DNA of 64,000 bases from Georhizobium profundi (GTDB lineage Bacteria; Pseudomonadota; Alphaproteobacteria; Rhizobiales; Rhizobiaceae), in contig NZ_CP032509.1 in assembly GCF_003952725.1 (NCBI RefSeq), forward strand, positions 1,264,001 to 1,328,000, read 5' to 3'. The notes under the pieces are model-generated. The model saw only the letters and a program-made list of their open reading frames with translations, was not told where the DNA came from and searched no databases. Positions 29,746 to 38,343 of the stretch are shown piece by piece. How positions within the stretch are numbered: the first letter of the stretch is position 1; the number at the start of each line of letters is the position of its first letter. The position numbers and the translations under genes were made by a program.

Positions 29746-31707
29746 ATGAAGACGGACGACAATCAATTGCTCTGGACGCCTTCGAGCGCTGACATCGACG
29801 CCAGCCGCATGATGGAATTCGCGCGCTTTGCCGGTGCGCGAGCCGACAAGACGTTTGATACGTTCGACGCGCTGCACGCATGGTCGGTCGCCGACATTCC
29901 TTCCTTCTGGTCGTCCGTATGGGACTATTTCGAGGTCAGGGGCGAGAAGGGCGAGACGCTGGCGGAGCATCTCGACCGGATGCCGGGAGCATCGTTCTTC
30001 CCGGATGCGCGGCTGAATTTCGCCGAAAACCTGCTGTCACGGACAGGTGGCGACGATGCGATCATCTTCCGCGGCGAAGACAAGATCGAAACGCGGCTCT
30101 CCTGGGATGAATTGCACGCGCTGGTGTCGCGCCTGCAGCAGGCCATGCGTGCCATGGGCATCGGAGCCGGTGACCGCGTGGCCGCGATGCTGCCGAACAT
30201 GCCGGAAACCGTAGCGCTGATGCTGGCCGCCACATCGATCGGTGCCATCTGGTCGTCCTGTTCGCCGGATTTCGGCGAAAGAGGCGTGACCGACCGGTTC
30301 GGCCAGATTGAGCCAAAGCTGTTCATCGCCTGCGACGGCTACTGGTACAATGGAAAGAAGCAGGACGTTTCCGCCAAGCTCGTGCCGATCGAAGCGTCAC
30401 TGGCGCCCGAGCTGACGCTGATCATTCCCTATCTCGGCAAGGCGGACGGCATCGCTGGCCAGCTGAAGAACGCGACCACACTGCCCCAATTCATCGCAGC
30501 CTATGAGCCGCAGGCCGTCACGTTCGAACGGCTGCCATTCGCGCACCCGCTTTATATCCTCTTCTCCTCCGGCACGACGGGCGTGCCCAAATGCATCATC
30601 CACTCCGCTGGAGGCATGCTGCTGCAGCACCTAAAGGAGCATGGTCTCCATTGCGGCATCCGGTCCGGGGAACGGCTATTCTATTTCACGACCTGCGGCT
30701 GGATGATGTGGAACTGGCTCGTCTCGGGCCTGGCAGTCGGGGCCACGCTTTGCCTTTACGATGGCTCGCCCTTTTATCCCGACGGAAACGTGCTGTTCGA
30801 CTATGCCGCCGCCGAGCGCTTCGCCGTCTGCGGAACGTCGGCAAAGTTCATCGATGCGGTGCGCAAGGCTGACCTTGCGCCTGGCCGCGATCACGATCTG
30901 TCGGCACTGCGGCTGCTCACCTCCACCGGATCGCCGCTTTCGCCCGAAGGCTTCTCGTTTGTCTATGAGGAGATCAAGAGCGATCTGCATCTCGCATCGA
31001 TTTCAGGCGGCACGGACATTTGCGCGTGTTTCGTGCTTGGTGTCCCGACGAAGCCCGTGTGGCGCGGCGAAATTCAAGGTCCGGGGCTCGGCATGGCGAC
31101 GGATGTCTGGAACGACGACGGCAAGCCGATCGTCGGCGAGAAAGGCGAACTGATCTGCCACAAGCCGTTCCCTTCCATGCCGATCGGCTTCTGGAACGAC
31201 ACGAATGGCGCCAAGTACCACGAGGCCTATTTCGATCGCTTCGACAATGTCTGGTGCCACGGCGATTTTGCCGAGCGGACCGAGCATGGCGGGTTCGTCA
31301 TTCATGGCCGATCCGATGCGACGCTCAACCCAGGTGGCGTACGGATCGGAACCGCCGAAATCTACAACATCGTCGAGCAGATGCCGGAGATCACCGAAGC
31401 GATCTGCATCGGCCAGGATTTCGATGGGGACGTGCGCGTCGTGCTCTTCGTGCGCATGGCGGATGGAAAGACCCTGTCGGAGGACCTTCAAAAGTCGATC
31501 CGCACGCGCATCCGCCAAGGCGCGTCGCCACGGCACGTGCCGGCAAAGATCATCGCCGTCAGCGACATTCCCCGCACGAAATCAGGCAAGATCACTGAAC
31601 TGGCCGTGCGCGATGTCGTTCACGGCCGGCCGGTCAAGAACAAGGAGGCGCTCGCCAATCCGCAGGCGCTGGATCTGTTCATCGACCTGCCTGAACTCAG
31701 CAGCTGA
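29746..31707 (+). CDS. acsA2: Acetoacetyl-CoA synthetase
   Basis: A 653-residue ANL-superfamily acyl-CoA synthetase. The P-loop-like AMP-binding motif YILFSSGTTGVPK is followed by the family blocks WMMWNWLVSGLAVG, ISGGTDI and, at the C-terminus, IPRTKSGKITELAVRDVV with the catalytic lysine. The length, N-terminal WTPSSADIDASRMMEFARF and the WMMWNW block are those of acetoacetate-CoA ligase rather than acetyl-CoA synthetase. It activates acetoacetate from poly-3-hydroxybutyrate breakdown, which fits the phasin gene 4 kb away. Starts at 29746 or 29734 are both possible; AGGGAG at 29728-29733 favours the former. Confidence 0.92.
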   Translation: MKTDDNQLLWTPSSADIDASRMMEFARFAGARADKTFDTFDALHAWSVADIPSFWSSVWDYFEVRGEKGETLAEHLDRMPGASFFPDARLNFAENLLSRTGGDDAIIFRGEDKIETRLSWDELHALVSRLQQAMRAMGIGAGDRVAAMLPNMPETVALMLAATSIGAIWSSCSPDFGERGVTDRFGQIEPKLFIACDGYWYNGKKQDVSAKLVPIEASLAPELTLIIPYLGKADGIAGQLKNATTLPQFIAAYEPQAVTFERLPFAHPLYILFSSGTTGVPKCIIHSAGGMLLQHLKEHGLHCGIRSGERLFYFTTCGWMMWNWLVSGLAVGATLCLYDGSPFYPDGNVLFDYAAAERFAVCGTSAKFIDAVRKADLAPGRDHDLSALRLLTSTGSPLSPEGFSFVYEEIKSDLHLASISGGTDICACFVLGVPTKPVWRGEIQGPGLGMATDVWNDDGKPIVGEKGELICHKPFPSMPIGFWNDTNGAKYHEAYFDRFDNVWCHGDFAERTEHGGFVIHGRSDATLNPGGVRIGTAEIYNIVEQMPEITEAICIGQDFDGDVRVVLFVRMADGKTLSEDLQKSIRTRIRQGASPRHVPAKIIAVSDIPRTKSGKITELAVRDVVHGRPVKNKEALANPQALDLFIDLPELSS

Positions 31708-31849
31708 AGCAGCCCGGCGGTAGCCGCCCCATTGAATGAACGGTCTTTTTCGGAGGATGATGGTTAACCAGCCCTTTCGATCAAATTAACCAAGCAACGA
31801 CAAGTGTTGCTGATCCGTTAAAATTGAGAAATTCCGTTAAGAGGTTGGT

Positions 31850-32000
31850 AACGCCGGGCGCGCCATCTTGTGTGCAACTTGAGTGCAGCCACTTGTTGCG
31901 ACCGTCCCAGCCGATTCGCGTAATGGCTGAGGGTTGTTTCTGCTCAAGCCCGCCGAACAGCATTTTGACTTGAAGGAGGCCGCCGTGCCTCCTTTTTTTT
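31850..32000 (+). ncRNA. Candidate small RNA ending in a rho-independent terminator
   Basis: Between acsA2 (stop 31707) and the convergent kinase gene (stop 32018) there are about 265 bp without a convincing gene, then a perfect terminator. The first part (31764-31852) is AT-rich with several TTAA words, the second part GC-rich and able to fold. A transcript starting near 31850 would be about 150 nt. It might instead simply be the 3' untranslated region of acsA2. I match it to no named sRNA family. Confidence 0.35.
31973..32000 (+). terminator. Strong intrinsic terminator
   Basis: AAGGAGGC (31973-31980) pairs with GCCTCCTT (31987-31994) around a 6-base loop, and eight T residues end the element at 32000. 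It stops plus-strand transcription 266-293 bp after acsA2 and just before the convergent kinase gene. Confidence 0.93.
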
Positions 32001-32017
32001 GCGCTGCGTCCTAACGC

Positions 32018-35000
32018 TTAGTCTGCGAGGACGCGCTGGGACGGGAAGGTCACCTGGACCAACGTGCCTTCGCCCGGTGCGGATTCGATGGCGAAATGCG
32101 CCCGGTTCGCTTCGACCATTGCCTTCGTCAAAGGCAGGCCGAGGCCCGTGCCATCGCCACGCGGGCGCATCGGGCTGGTGGGGCCTTGGCGAAATGGCTT
32201 CATCGCATGGTCGAGTTCGCTGCGGGACATGCCAATGCCCGTATCGCGAACGCGCATCACGACCTTGCCGCTCGCATCATAGACTGTGGAGACCACGATC
32301 TGCCCGCCCGGAGGCGTAAACCGCACGGCGTTTGCCAGAAGGTTGATGGCGATCTGCTTGACCGAGCGTGGATCTGCCACGACGTCCGGCAAAGCGGTGG
32401 ACAGGCTGGTGCGAATGATGACGCGCTCGGCATTTGCCTGCGGCTGAAGAAGCGACACGGCTTCAGCAAGAAGCTCGTTCAGCGAGACAGCTGCGAAATC
32501 CATGTCCTGCTGGCCGGCCTCGATCTTGGAGATGTCGAGCAGGTCGTTGACAATATCCAGCACATGCCGCCCCGAACGGCCGATGTCGTGCGCGTATTCG
32601 AGATAGCGTGCAGAGCCCAACGGGCCGAACCGCTCGGTCGACATCATCTCTGAAAAACCTATGATGGCGTTGAGCGGCGTGCGAATCTCGTGGCTGACGC
32701 GCGCGAGAAACTCGCTTTTATGGGCGTTGGCCGTTTCGGCGCTGCGCTTGGCAGCACGCAGTTCCTCTTCGGTCCGCTTCCAGTGGGTGATGTCGCGCAT
32801 CACCGCGCAATACCCGTTGGACCCCCGCAGCCGTCCAAGAGTCATGAAAAGCGGAATGAACCCACCTGAGGCTTCCCGACCGATGACTTCGCGGCCATCA
32901 TTCAGCACGCTGGCAACGCCATGATCCGAAAGGCTCGCCACATAGTCGAGCACGGCCCTCTGGCTCTCATGGGCAAACAGCATCGCGAAGGGCTGATGCA
33001 GCGTCTCGTCGGCCTCATAGTCGAAGAGGGCGCTTGCCGAACGGTTCATCGAACGGATTGAGCCATCTTCGTCGAGAATGACGACGCCATCGGTTGCCGT
33101 TTCGAGAATGGAGCGTAGTTCCTCCATCTCGATTTCGGCGTTGGAGGGCGAGGCGCGACGCTCTTCTTCGACATCGACGACAAGCTCCTCGCGGAGCGGC
33201 TCGACAACAAGCAGCAGTGCCGAGCCATCGTCCCAGCCGACGGATTGCAGCTTGGCGTCGACCGCGATGGCATCGCCGTTCAGGCGCATGAGGCGCAGGC
33301 CCTTGGCGGTCGGGTCGACCGCTGACAAGGCGCTGTCTTCCATGTCGAGAAAGAGCGCGTCGAGACCGCCCGAGCTTTCGAAATGCGCGCTGTCGGTGTA
33401 GCCGGTGAGGCTCAGGAACTTTGCATTCGCGTACAACATCCGCTCGCCCCGCAACACGGCCAGAGCGACGGGCAAAGCTTCGATGAAAGCAGCGTTGAGA
33501 TGGATGCGGCCGGGCCGTCTTGGCGCTTCGCTCGCGACTTCGACCGGCGGGACTTGCGGAAGTTCGGTAACCTCCGCTTGAACCGGATCGATGCGTTCGT
33601 CACTGCCACCTTCGGGCGCAGCAGCCGGCTGTGCCGCCGTCACGGCAATCGACAGGTCCGGCTCGGGCAGGGTGACCGCTCCGACGAATTCTGCGGCCGG
33701 CAAGGCCTTCGGCAATGTCCGCGCGATAAGCGCGACCGCTGCGACGGGTTCGGCCGGAGGAGGGGGTGCAACGGGGGCTCGCGCTTCTGCAGCCGTTGGG
33801 GCAGCCGCATTGCGATCCGCATCTGCGTCTTGCTTACGTGTGGCATCACGGCTTGCTAAACGACGGCCGAGCTCCTCGCCGATCTGATGGAATACGGCCT
33901 GATCGATCTTCGACAAGCCCTCGCGCCCGCGGCTGCGATGCTCATCGAGGTCGATGACCTTGTCCGACGAGCGCCTCGCCGGCGTTTCCACGATGTGCAA
34001 CGCTGGCACCTCACCGCGGAAGGGATCTTCCGCGAGGTTCTCGCCCGGATTTGACGCGCGATGTTTCGCGGCGGGTGGCGCGCTGTCGTCGTTGGACGGC
34101 ACGGGGATCACCGCCGGCGGGCTTTCCTCGGACGGCCGGCGGAGCGGTAGTTCGATGACAGGATCCTGCGCCTTAAGGTCGAGGATCGCGGGTATCTCGG
34201 ATAGAAGTGATGGGTCCGCTGCCAGAGGCTCCGGCGTCGGCGACACCTTGGCTTGTGGCGTGAGCGAGAGACCGAGACGACCGGCATCTTCGACAGCTTC
34301 GACCACGCGCACGATGCCGAAGCCCCTGAAGCCTTCAAAGGCGCGGTCACGGGAATAGGTGGGCAAAGCGGCCAGGTCGACGGGGACGACCAGAGGCGTG
34401 CCCTGCACGGGCCACATCACGGTCTTGCCGGACCAGGTATCGCGGCGGTGCAGCAAATCGATGATCTTGCGCTCGGGATCGAGATTGAAGACCGTTGCCA
34501 CATCCTCGAAGGACCGGCCGACGATATCGGCTGCATTCGGCCCGACGGTCTTGCCGAATTCCGGCGAGACTTCGCTGAAGCGCCCATCAGACCCAATCTT
34601 CCAGGCAAAGCGCACCGGACGCGCCGTGATGTCGAACTCGAACCGATCGACTGCAGAAACGCCCGAGACCGTATCCAATTCACGGGACCTATCGGCACCG
34701 GGTGCGGCGGATGCAGGTGCAGGCGGTTGCGTGATCTGAGGTAGCGCTTGCAGCATCGGCGACGGTGCGGCGTCGGTGGTCTGCGGAGATGCGGGAGCGG
34801 CCTGCGGCGCAGCCGCTGCCGCCATTTCAACGACGAAGATGAGGTTCAGCGGCTGGCTGTCGCCGATCCGCGCGATAGCGGCGGGCATCGCACCATGGGC
34901 CGTGACAATGCTGCGCTTGATCAAGCGGCTTGGCTCGCGATCGACCGAGTCGACCAGGGCCACCAGTTCATCCGGAGAAATCCGCAATCCATCGAAGGTC

Positions 35001-35482
35001 ATCGACTGGGCGAGCATGTTCGCATCGCCATCGAGCACGGCTACATGGGTCTCGGTGTCGCCGAAGCCGGAAATCATCGCCTGGGCGCGGTGGATGCTGT
35101 CTCTCAAGCGCTTTTCCGGGGGCATGGCCAGCAGGAGGGCAGGCTCACCGCCACTCAAGGTCATCGGCTCCAGAACGCAAGGCGTGGCGACGCGCCGAAA
35201 GCCGGAGCCGACGCGCAAGATGAGCTTCTCGGCCTGGCCGGATGCGGCGACGCGGCCCGCCGCGGTTTCAACCTGGCGCGCGAGCAGGCCTTCCTCGAAA
35301 GCCTCGTCCTCCAAAAACGTGTAGATGCTTTCATAGCCGAACTGCGTGGCAGCGGCGCCGTTCGCCCAATAGACGTAATCCACCGTCGGCGACAGCACCG
35401 CAAGGCCGGCCCCTTCGGAGTACCGCTCACGGACCGAAGGATGAACGGCGATCTCGATGAACGGATAGTCGTGCGCCGGCAT
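32018..35482 (-). CDS. PAS-domain sensor histidine kinase, PdhS/DivJ/CbrA type
   Basis: A 1154-residue, apparently soluble kinase. The N-terminus (DYPFIEIAVHPSVRERY, then VDYVYWANGAAATQFGY) is a PAS-like start typical of PdhS-family kinases of Rhizobiales. A long Pro/Ala-rich linker (about residues 400-630) and further PAS segments (about 790-910: GVVILDEDGSIRSMNRSASA) follow. HisKA is FLARVSHEIRTPLNAIIGFS with phospho-acceptor His931; the ATPase domain shows the N box NLLANAVRFTP, G1 DTGIGM and G2 GDGTGLGLPL. The HisKA sequence is the DivJ/PdhS type that acts on DivK, so it probably belongs to the CtrA cell-cycle circuit. A perfect CtrA-type box lies upstream. Which member of the family it is cannot be settled here. 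Confidence 0.92.
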   Translation of the reverse strand: MPAHDYPFIEIAVHPSVRERYSEGAGLAVLSPTVDYVYWANGAAATQFGYESIYTFLEDEAFEEGLLARQVETAAGRVAASGQAEKLILRVGSGFRRVATPCVLEPMTLSGGEPALLLAMPPEKRLRDSIHRAQAMISGFGDTETHVAVLDGDANMLAQSMTFDGLRISPDELVALVDSVDREPSRLIKRSIVTAHGAMPAAIARIGDSQPLNLIFVVEMAAAAAPQAAPASPQTTDAAPSPMLQALPQITQPPAPASAAPGADRSRELDTVSGVSAVDRFEFDITARPVRFAWKIGSDGRFSEVSPEFGKTVGPNAADIVGRSFEDVATVFNLDPERKIIDLLHRRDTWSGKTVMWPVQGTPLVVPVDLAALPTYSRDRAFEGFRGFGIVRVVEAVEDAGRLGLSLTPQAKVSPTPEPLAADPSLLSEIPAILDLKAQDPVIELPLRRPSEESPPAVIPVPSNDDSAPPAAKHRASNPGENLAEDPFRGEVPALHIVETPARRSSDKVIDLDEHRSRGREGLSKIDQAVFHQIGEELGRRLASRDATRKQDADADRNAAAPTAAEARAPVAPPPPAEPVAAVALIARTLPKALPAAEFVGAVTLPEPDLSIAVTAAQPAAAPEGGSDERIDPVQAEVTELPQVPPVEVASEAPRRPGRIHLNAAFIEALPVALAVLRGERMLYANAKFLSLTGYTDSAHFESSGGLDALFLDMEDSALSAVDPTAKGLRLMRLNGDAIAVDAKLQSVGWDDGSALLLVVEPLREELVVDVEEERRASPSNAEIEMEELRSILETATDGVVILDEDGSIRSMNRSASALFDYEADETLHQPFAMLFAHESQRAVLDYVASLSDHGVASVLNDGREVIGREASGGFIPLFMTLGRLRGSNGYCAVMRDITHWKRTEEELRAAKRSAETANAHKSEFLARVSHEIRTPLNAIIGFSEMMSTERFGPLGSARYLEYAHDIGRSGRHVLDIVNDLLDISKIEAGQQDMDFAAVSLNELLAEAVSLLQPQANAERVIIRTSLSTALPDVVADPRSVKQIAINLLANAVRFTPPGGQIVVSTVYDASGKVVMRVRDTGIGMSRSELDHAMKPFRQGPTSPMRPRGDGTGLGLPLTKAMVEANRAHFAIESAPGEGTLVQVTFPSQRVLAD

Positions 35483-35540
35483 ATAAAACCCTATCCGCTG
35501 GCCGAATTCGCTGGCAAGGCTTTGTTAATCATAGGCTTCA

Positions 35541-35555
35541 TTAAGGCTTTTTTAA
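35541..35555. promoter_or_regulatory. CtrA-type box TTAA-N7-TTAA
   Basis: TTAA at 35541-35544 and TTAA at 35552-35555 are separated by exactly seven bases, the CtrA consensus. A third TTAA stands at 35525-35528. The box is 59 bp upstream of the kinase start codon and 183 bp upstream of the phasin ATG on the other strand. Placement next to a PdhS/DivJ-type kinase suggests feedback from CtrA. Confidence 0.6.
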
Positions 35556-35633
35556 TAATGCCCGCGCGCCCGTGGGTCCACCCAAAGCCTCTGCCAGTGC
35601 CCTGCTTTCGCGGCAAAAGGTTAACGCTGATGC

Positions 35634-35660
35634 TGCGTCGCAGGAAAATGTTGCAATGCA
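35634..35660. promoter_or_regulatory. Pair of TGC-N3-GCA sites upstream of the phasin gene
   Basis: TGCGTCGCA (35634-35642) and TGCAATGCA (35652-35660) both have the TGC-N3-GCA pattern and are spaced 18 bp start to start. PhaR-type repressors of phasin genes bind TGC-rich elements, so this may be the PhaR operator, 78-104 bp before the phasin ATG. Confidence 0.5.
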
Positions 35661-35737
35661 CAATAACATCCCCTATATCAGCTTCATCGCCAAGGGACGC
35701 CTCATGAGAGGGTTCCAAACCAAAGGAGCGCATCATT

Positions 35738-36196
35738 ATGGCTACTGCCAAGAAAACTGCTGAAGCAGAAATCTTCGCTTTTCCGAATTTCGACCCCGCA
35801 AAGGTCACCGACACCTATCGCGAATTCGCTGAAAAGGGTGTTGCCCAGTCCAAGGAAGCCTATGCCAAGATGAAGGCTGCCGCCGAAGACGCCTCCAAGA
35901 CCATGGAAACCACCATGGAAAAGGCGCAGGCCGGCACCGTCGAGCTCGGCCTTAAGGCGATCGACACCATGCGCGTCAACACCGAGACGACGTTCTCCCA
36001 CATGGAGAAGCTGCTCGGCGTGAAGTCCGTCGCTGAAATGATCGAGCTGCAGTCGTCCTTCCTGCGCACGCAGATGGAAGCCGCCGTCGACCAGGCCAAG
36101 GGCTGGCAGGACGCCGTACGCACGGTTTCTGAAAACGTGTCCCAGCCTGGCAAGGTCGCCGTTGAGAAGTCCATGAAGGACATCAACGTCGCCTGA
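35738..36196 (+). CDS. phaP: Phasin (polyhydroxyalkanoate granule-associated protein)
   Basis: A 152-residue Phasin_2-type protein. It has a short N-terminus ([20 protein letters not shown]), then a continuous amphipathic helix region rich in Ala/Lys/Glu (about residues 20-145) with [20 protein letters not shown] and [20 protein letters not shown], as in granule-coating phasins of Rhizobiales. AAAGGAG precedes the ATG. It would coat PHB granules, linking with the acetoacetyl-CoA synthetase nearby. A terminator follows. Confidence 0.93.
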   Translation: MATAKKTAEAEIFAFPNFDPAKVTDTYREFAEKGVAQSKEAYAKMKAAAEDASKTMETTMEKAQAGTVELGLKAIDTMRVNTETTFSHMEKLLGVKSVAEMIELQSSFLRTQMEAAVDQAKGWQDAVRTVSENVSQPGKVAVEKSMKDINVA

Positions 36197-36230
36197 TGCG
36201 CTGGTTGCCCGGGGCGGGTATCGACAGTCG

Positions 36231-36262
36231 AAAAGGGTTGGCGCAAGCCAGCCCTTTTTTTC
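36231..36262 (+). terminator. Intrinsic terminator after the phasin gene
   Basis: AAAAGGGTTGGC (36231-36242) pairs with GCCAGCCCTTTT (36247-36258, one G.T pair) around a 4-base loop, followed by more T residues. Confidence 0.93.
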
Positions 36263-36318
36263 ATGTCCCACGGGACGATGCTCCTCAGTCGGACGGCAGT
36301 TTCCCTGCAGCTTTCCGC

Positions 36319-36347
36319 TTGCAAAACCGAAAGCCAGCCGGTATCAG
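36319..36347 (+). promoter_or_regulatory. Probable sigma70 promoter of tRNA-His
   Basis: TTGCAA at 36319-36324 and TATCAG at 36342-36347 are separated by 17 bp, close to the alphaproteobacterial housekeeping consensus, and end 39 bp before the tRNA. Confidence 0.45.
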
Positions 36348-36386
36348 ACGCCACACGTGACGCCCCTTATGGGCGCCGACCCTTAT

Positions 36387-36463
36387 GCGGTTGTAGCTCA
36401 GTTGGTTAGAGCGCCGGATTGTGGATCCGGAGGTCGGTGGTTCGAGCCCACCCAACCGTACCA
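36387..36463 (+). tRNA. tRNA-His (anticodon GTG)
   Basis: A 77-nt cloverleaf with encoded CCA. The anticodon stem CCGGA/TCCGG (36414-36418, 36426-36430) encloses a loop with GTG at 36421-36423; the T-arm contains GGTTCGAGCCC. The acceptor begins G1 paired with U72, with A73 as discriminator, so the canonical G-1:C73 pair of tRNA-His is not encoded. This is a known peculiarity of many alphaproteobacteria. Its 3' end appears to have served as an integration site. Confidence 0.97.
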
Positions 36464-36563
36464 TTTTATCCAATTAAATCTGATACTTATTGCCAGAGCG
36501 GTTTCCGCGAAGTGGACTTTGCCACCTCGATTTTCGCCATTCGTACCATTCTCGTACCATTTT
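36457..36563 (+). repeat. Direct repeats of the tRNA-His 3' end (integration scars)
   Basis: CGTACCATTTT at 36457-36467 spans the tRNA 3' end and following bases; an identical 11-mer stands at 36553-36563 and a 9-mer CGTACCATT at 36542-36550. Tandem short copies of a tRNA 3' end are typical of successive site-specific insertions or excisions by tyrosine integrases. On the minus strand, an open stretch 36487-36576 encodes about 28 residues ending [10 protein letters not shown] and could be a leftover gene end. Confidence 0.55.
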
Positions 36564-36605
36564 TTAGACTCTAGGCGCTGTGGATGTTTGTCAACAGACT
36601 GCGCC

Positions 36606-36864
36606 GCGATGGTGTTCACAACCCCGGCGTGTATCCTCTTTAGGGACTGGAAGGAGCATAAGGCGGGCATGACGGCCAGCGAGCTTTGCCGCAAGCATGG
36701 CATCTCAGACGCGACCTTCTACACCTGGCGCACAAAGTATGGAGGTGTCGGAGGCCAAACGGCTGAAGGCTTTGGAGGAGGCGAATGTCCGCCTGAAGAA
36801 GCTTCTGGCAGAGCCGATGATCGATGTATCGACGCTGCGCGAGATGCTGGCAGAAAACTTCTGA
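36606..36864 (+). pseudogene. IS3 transposase OrfA remnant
   Basis: The helix-turn-helix part [27 protein letters not shown] is intact from about 36666, but the sequence before it lacks a start and diverges. At 36738-36741 the reading frame moves by one: the end of the product ([20 protein letters not shown], then [19 protein letters not shown], stop 36862-36864) is in a different frame. A small deletion between two copies of GG-ATGGAGG-like sequence would explain it. Not functional. Confidence 0.8.
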
Positions 36865-36867
36865 CGT

Positions 36868-37701
36868 TCCGCTCAAGGAGAAATGCCGTGAGTTGGGCAG
36901 TCGAAGAGAACTCGCAGCGGCGGGCCTGTGCCCTGGTCGGCATTGCGCCGCGTGTCTACCGATACAGATCCAGCCGGTCGGAAGATGCTGCTTTGCGAGC
37001 ACGTCTGCGGGAACTGTCATCGCAGCGACGGCGGTTCGGCTACCGCCGCATGTACCTGCTGGTGAAGCGGGAGGGTGTTTCGGTGAACTGGAAGAAGCTC
37101 TACCGTATTTACAAGGAAGAGCCCCTGACGGTCCGAAAACGTGGTGGGCGCAAACGGGCTCTGGGCACGAGAGCGCCGATGGCCATTCCGCAGGATCCAA
37201 ACCAGAGATGGTCGCTCGACTTCGTGTCGGACGCGTTGGTCGACGGCCGTCGCTTCCGCATCCTGTGCGTGATCGACTACTTCAGCCGGGAGTGCCTGGC
37301 GACAGTGGTCGACAACTCGATCTCGGGCGAACGTGTCGCTCGTGAACTGGATGCGATCGCCGAACGGCGCGGCTACCCCTGCTTGATTGTCAGCGACAAC
37401 GGCACGGAGCTGACGTTAAACGCCATGCTGACTTGGCAGCAGGATCGCGGCGTCGAGTGGCACTACATCGCACCCGGCAAACCCAAGCAAAATGGCTTCG
37501 TGGAGTCATTCAATGGCAGGCTTAGGGACGAATGTCTCAACGAGCACCTGTTCCGAGCTACCGCCATGCACGCGAGATCATCGAGACATGGAGAATAGAC
37601 TACAACCTGCACCGGCCCCACACAACCTTGATGGGCTCACACCGAACGAATTTGCGATCCTGTCTGGGATGGACCACAGCGTGAACAGAGATAGCCTATG
37701 A
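36868..37701 (+). pseudogene. IS3 transposase OrfB (DDE) remnant
   Basis: The DDE catalytic residues are visible: first Asp in [10 protein letters not shown], second in IVSDNGTEL, Glu in [18 protein letters not shown]. After 37550 the frame breaks twice: [20 protein letters not shown] is in one frame, NLDGLTPNEFAILSGMDHSV (stop 37699-37701) in another. The product is therefore truncated at 37598 and the element inactive. Confidence 0.85.
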
Positions 37702-37730
37702 ATGGGGACATTCAGGTGAGGCATGTCAGG

Positions 37731-38343
37731 TTGGATCTAGAGCGGGTAACTCGTCCCCTAATATGTCAGCGGCAGTTCCGCGATCCGCTCCAGCCCGGGT
37801 TGACAGAGATGGACATTATATTGCCAGACGGCGACGATGCTCGCGCAAAATGTCAACATAAGTCCTAAGCAACGCCATCCCGATAGGGCAAAAATGTCAA
37901 CATTACCGAACGAGCAATCATAACTGCCAGCGATGATCGGGAAAAAATTCGTCTCCTGTACATATTTTTTGTTTGACATGACCTTTTTTATCGATTGTCG
38001 GCATTGTTGTTAATTATCGAGAAAATTGATTCGTCAGCTGTTATTCTGTAAGATGGCGCGTAGCCATTCTTACAGTTGAAGGGTCTGTCGGTATGATACT
38101 GGTTGGAACTATGCTGTGGCCGAGCGTTCCAGCAGAGTTTCTGATGTCCAGCCTGTGAAGGATCAAATTCTACTGAGATTCGCCAACTGTTGTGACTGGC
38201 AAGGGTGGCGCGAAGCGCCTTATCCCAACCTTGAAACCACAAAAAGTCAAATTATCTTTGGCGTGCACCTATTACTAAGTTTGAACGGCATGTTCGATCA
38301 TAGCATATCAAGATTACAGATTGCAGCGTTATAAGGCAGGCGC
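37731..38343. other. AT-rich non-coding stretch
   Basis: About 610 bp with lower GC than the surroundings and no frame with a good start, ribosome-binding site or recognisable product. An open frame of 72 codons at 38116-38334 has no clear Shine-Dalgarno and no known motif. It looks like eroded island DNA between the dead IS and the polysaccharide genes. Confidence 0.6.

Larger units (their letters stand above)
36603..37730 (+). mobile_element. Decayed IS3-family insertion sequence (IS407-like)
   Basis: The region holds recognisable orfA and orfB of an IS3-family element, both broken by frameshifts, and the left end of orfA is degenerate. I could not find matching terminal inverted repeats; the right side ends near 37701-37730 after the orfB stop. 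It sits directly downstream of tRNA-His and its scars, so it marks the left edge of the accessory region. Confidence 0.8.

Noticed and set aside
31818..31851. TTAA words in the acsA2-kinase gap as a full CtrA site
   Set aside because: The best pair is TTAA-N7-GTAA, one mismatch from consensus; not strong enough to list as a site, kept as a note under the small-RNA finding.
36398..36703. 101-codon minus-strand frame across tRNA-His
   Set aside because: It runs antisense through the tRNA and the IS remnant; the tRNA sequence explains the open stretch.
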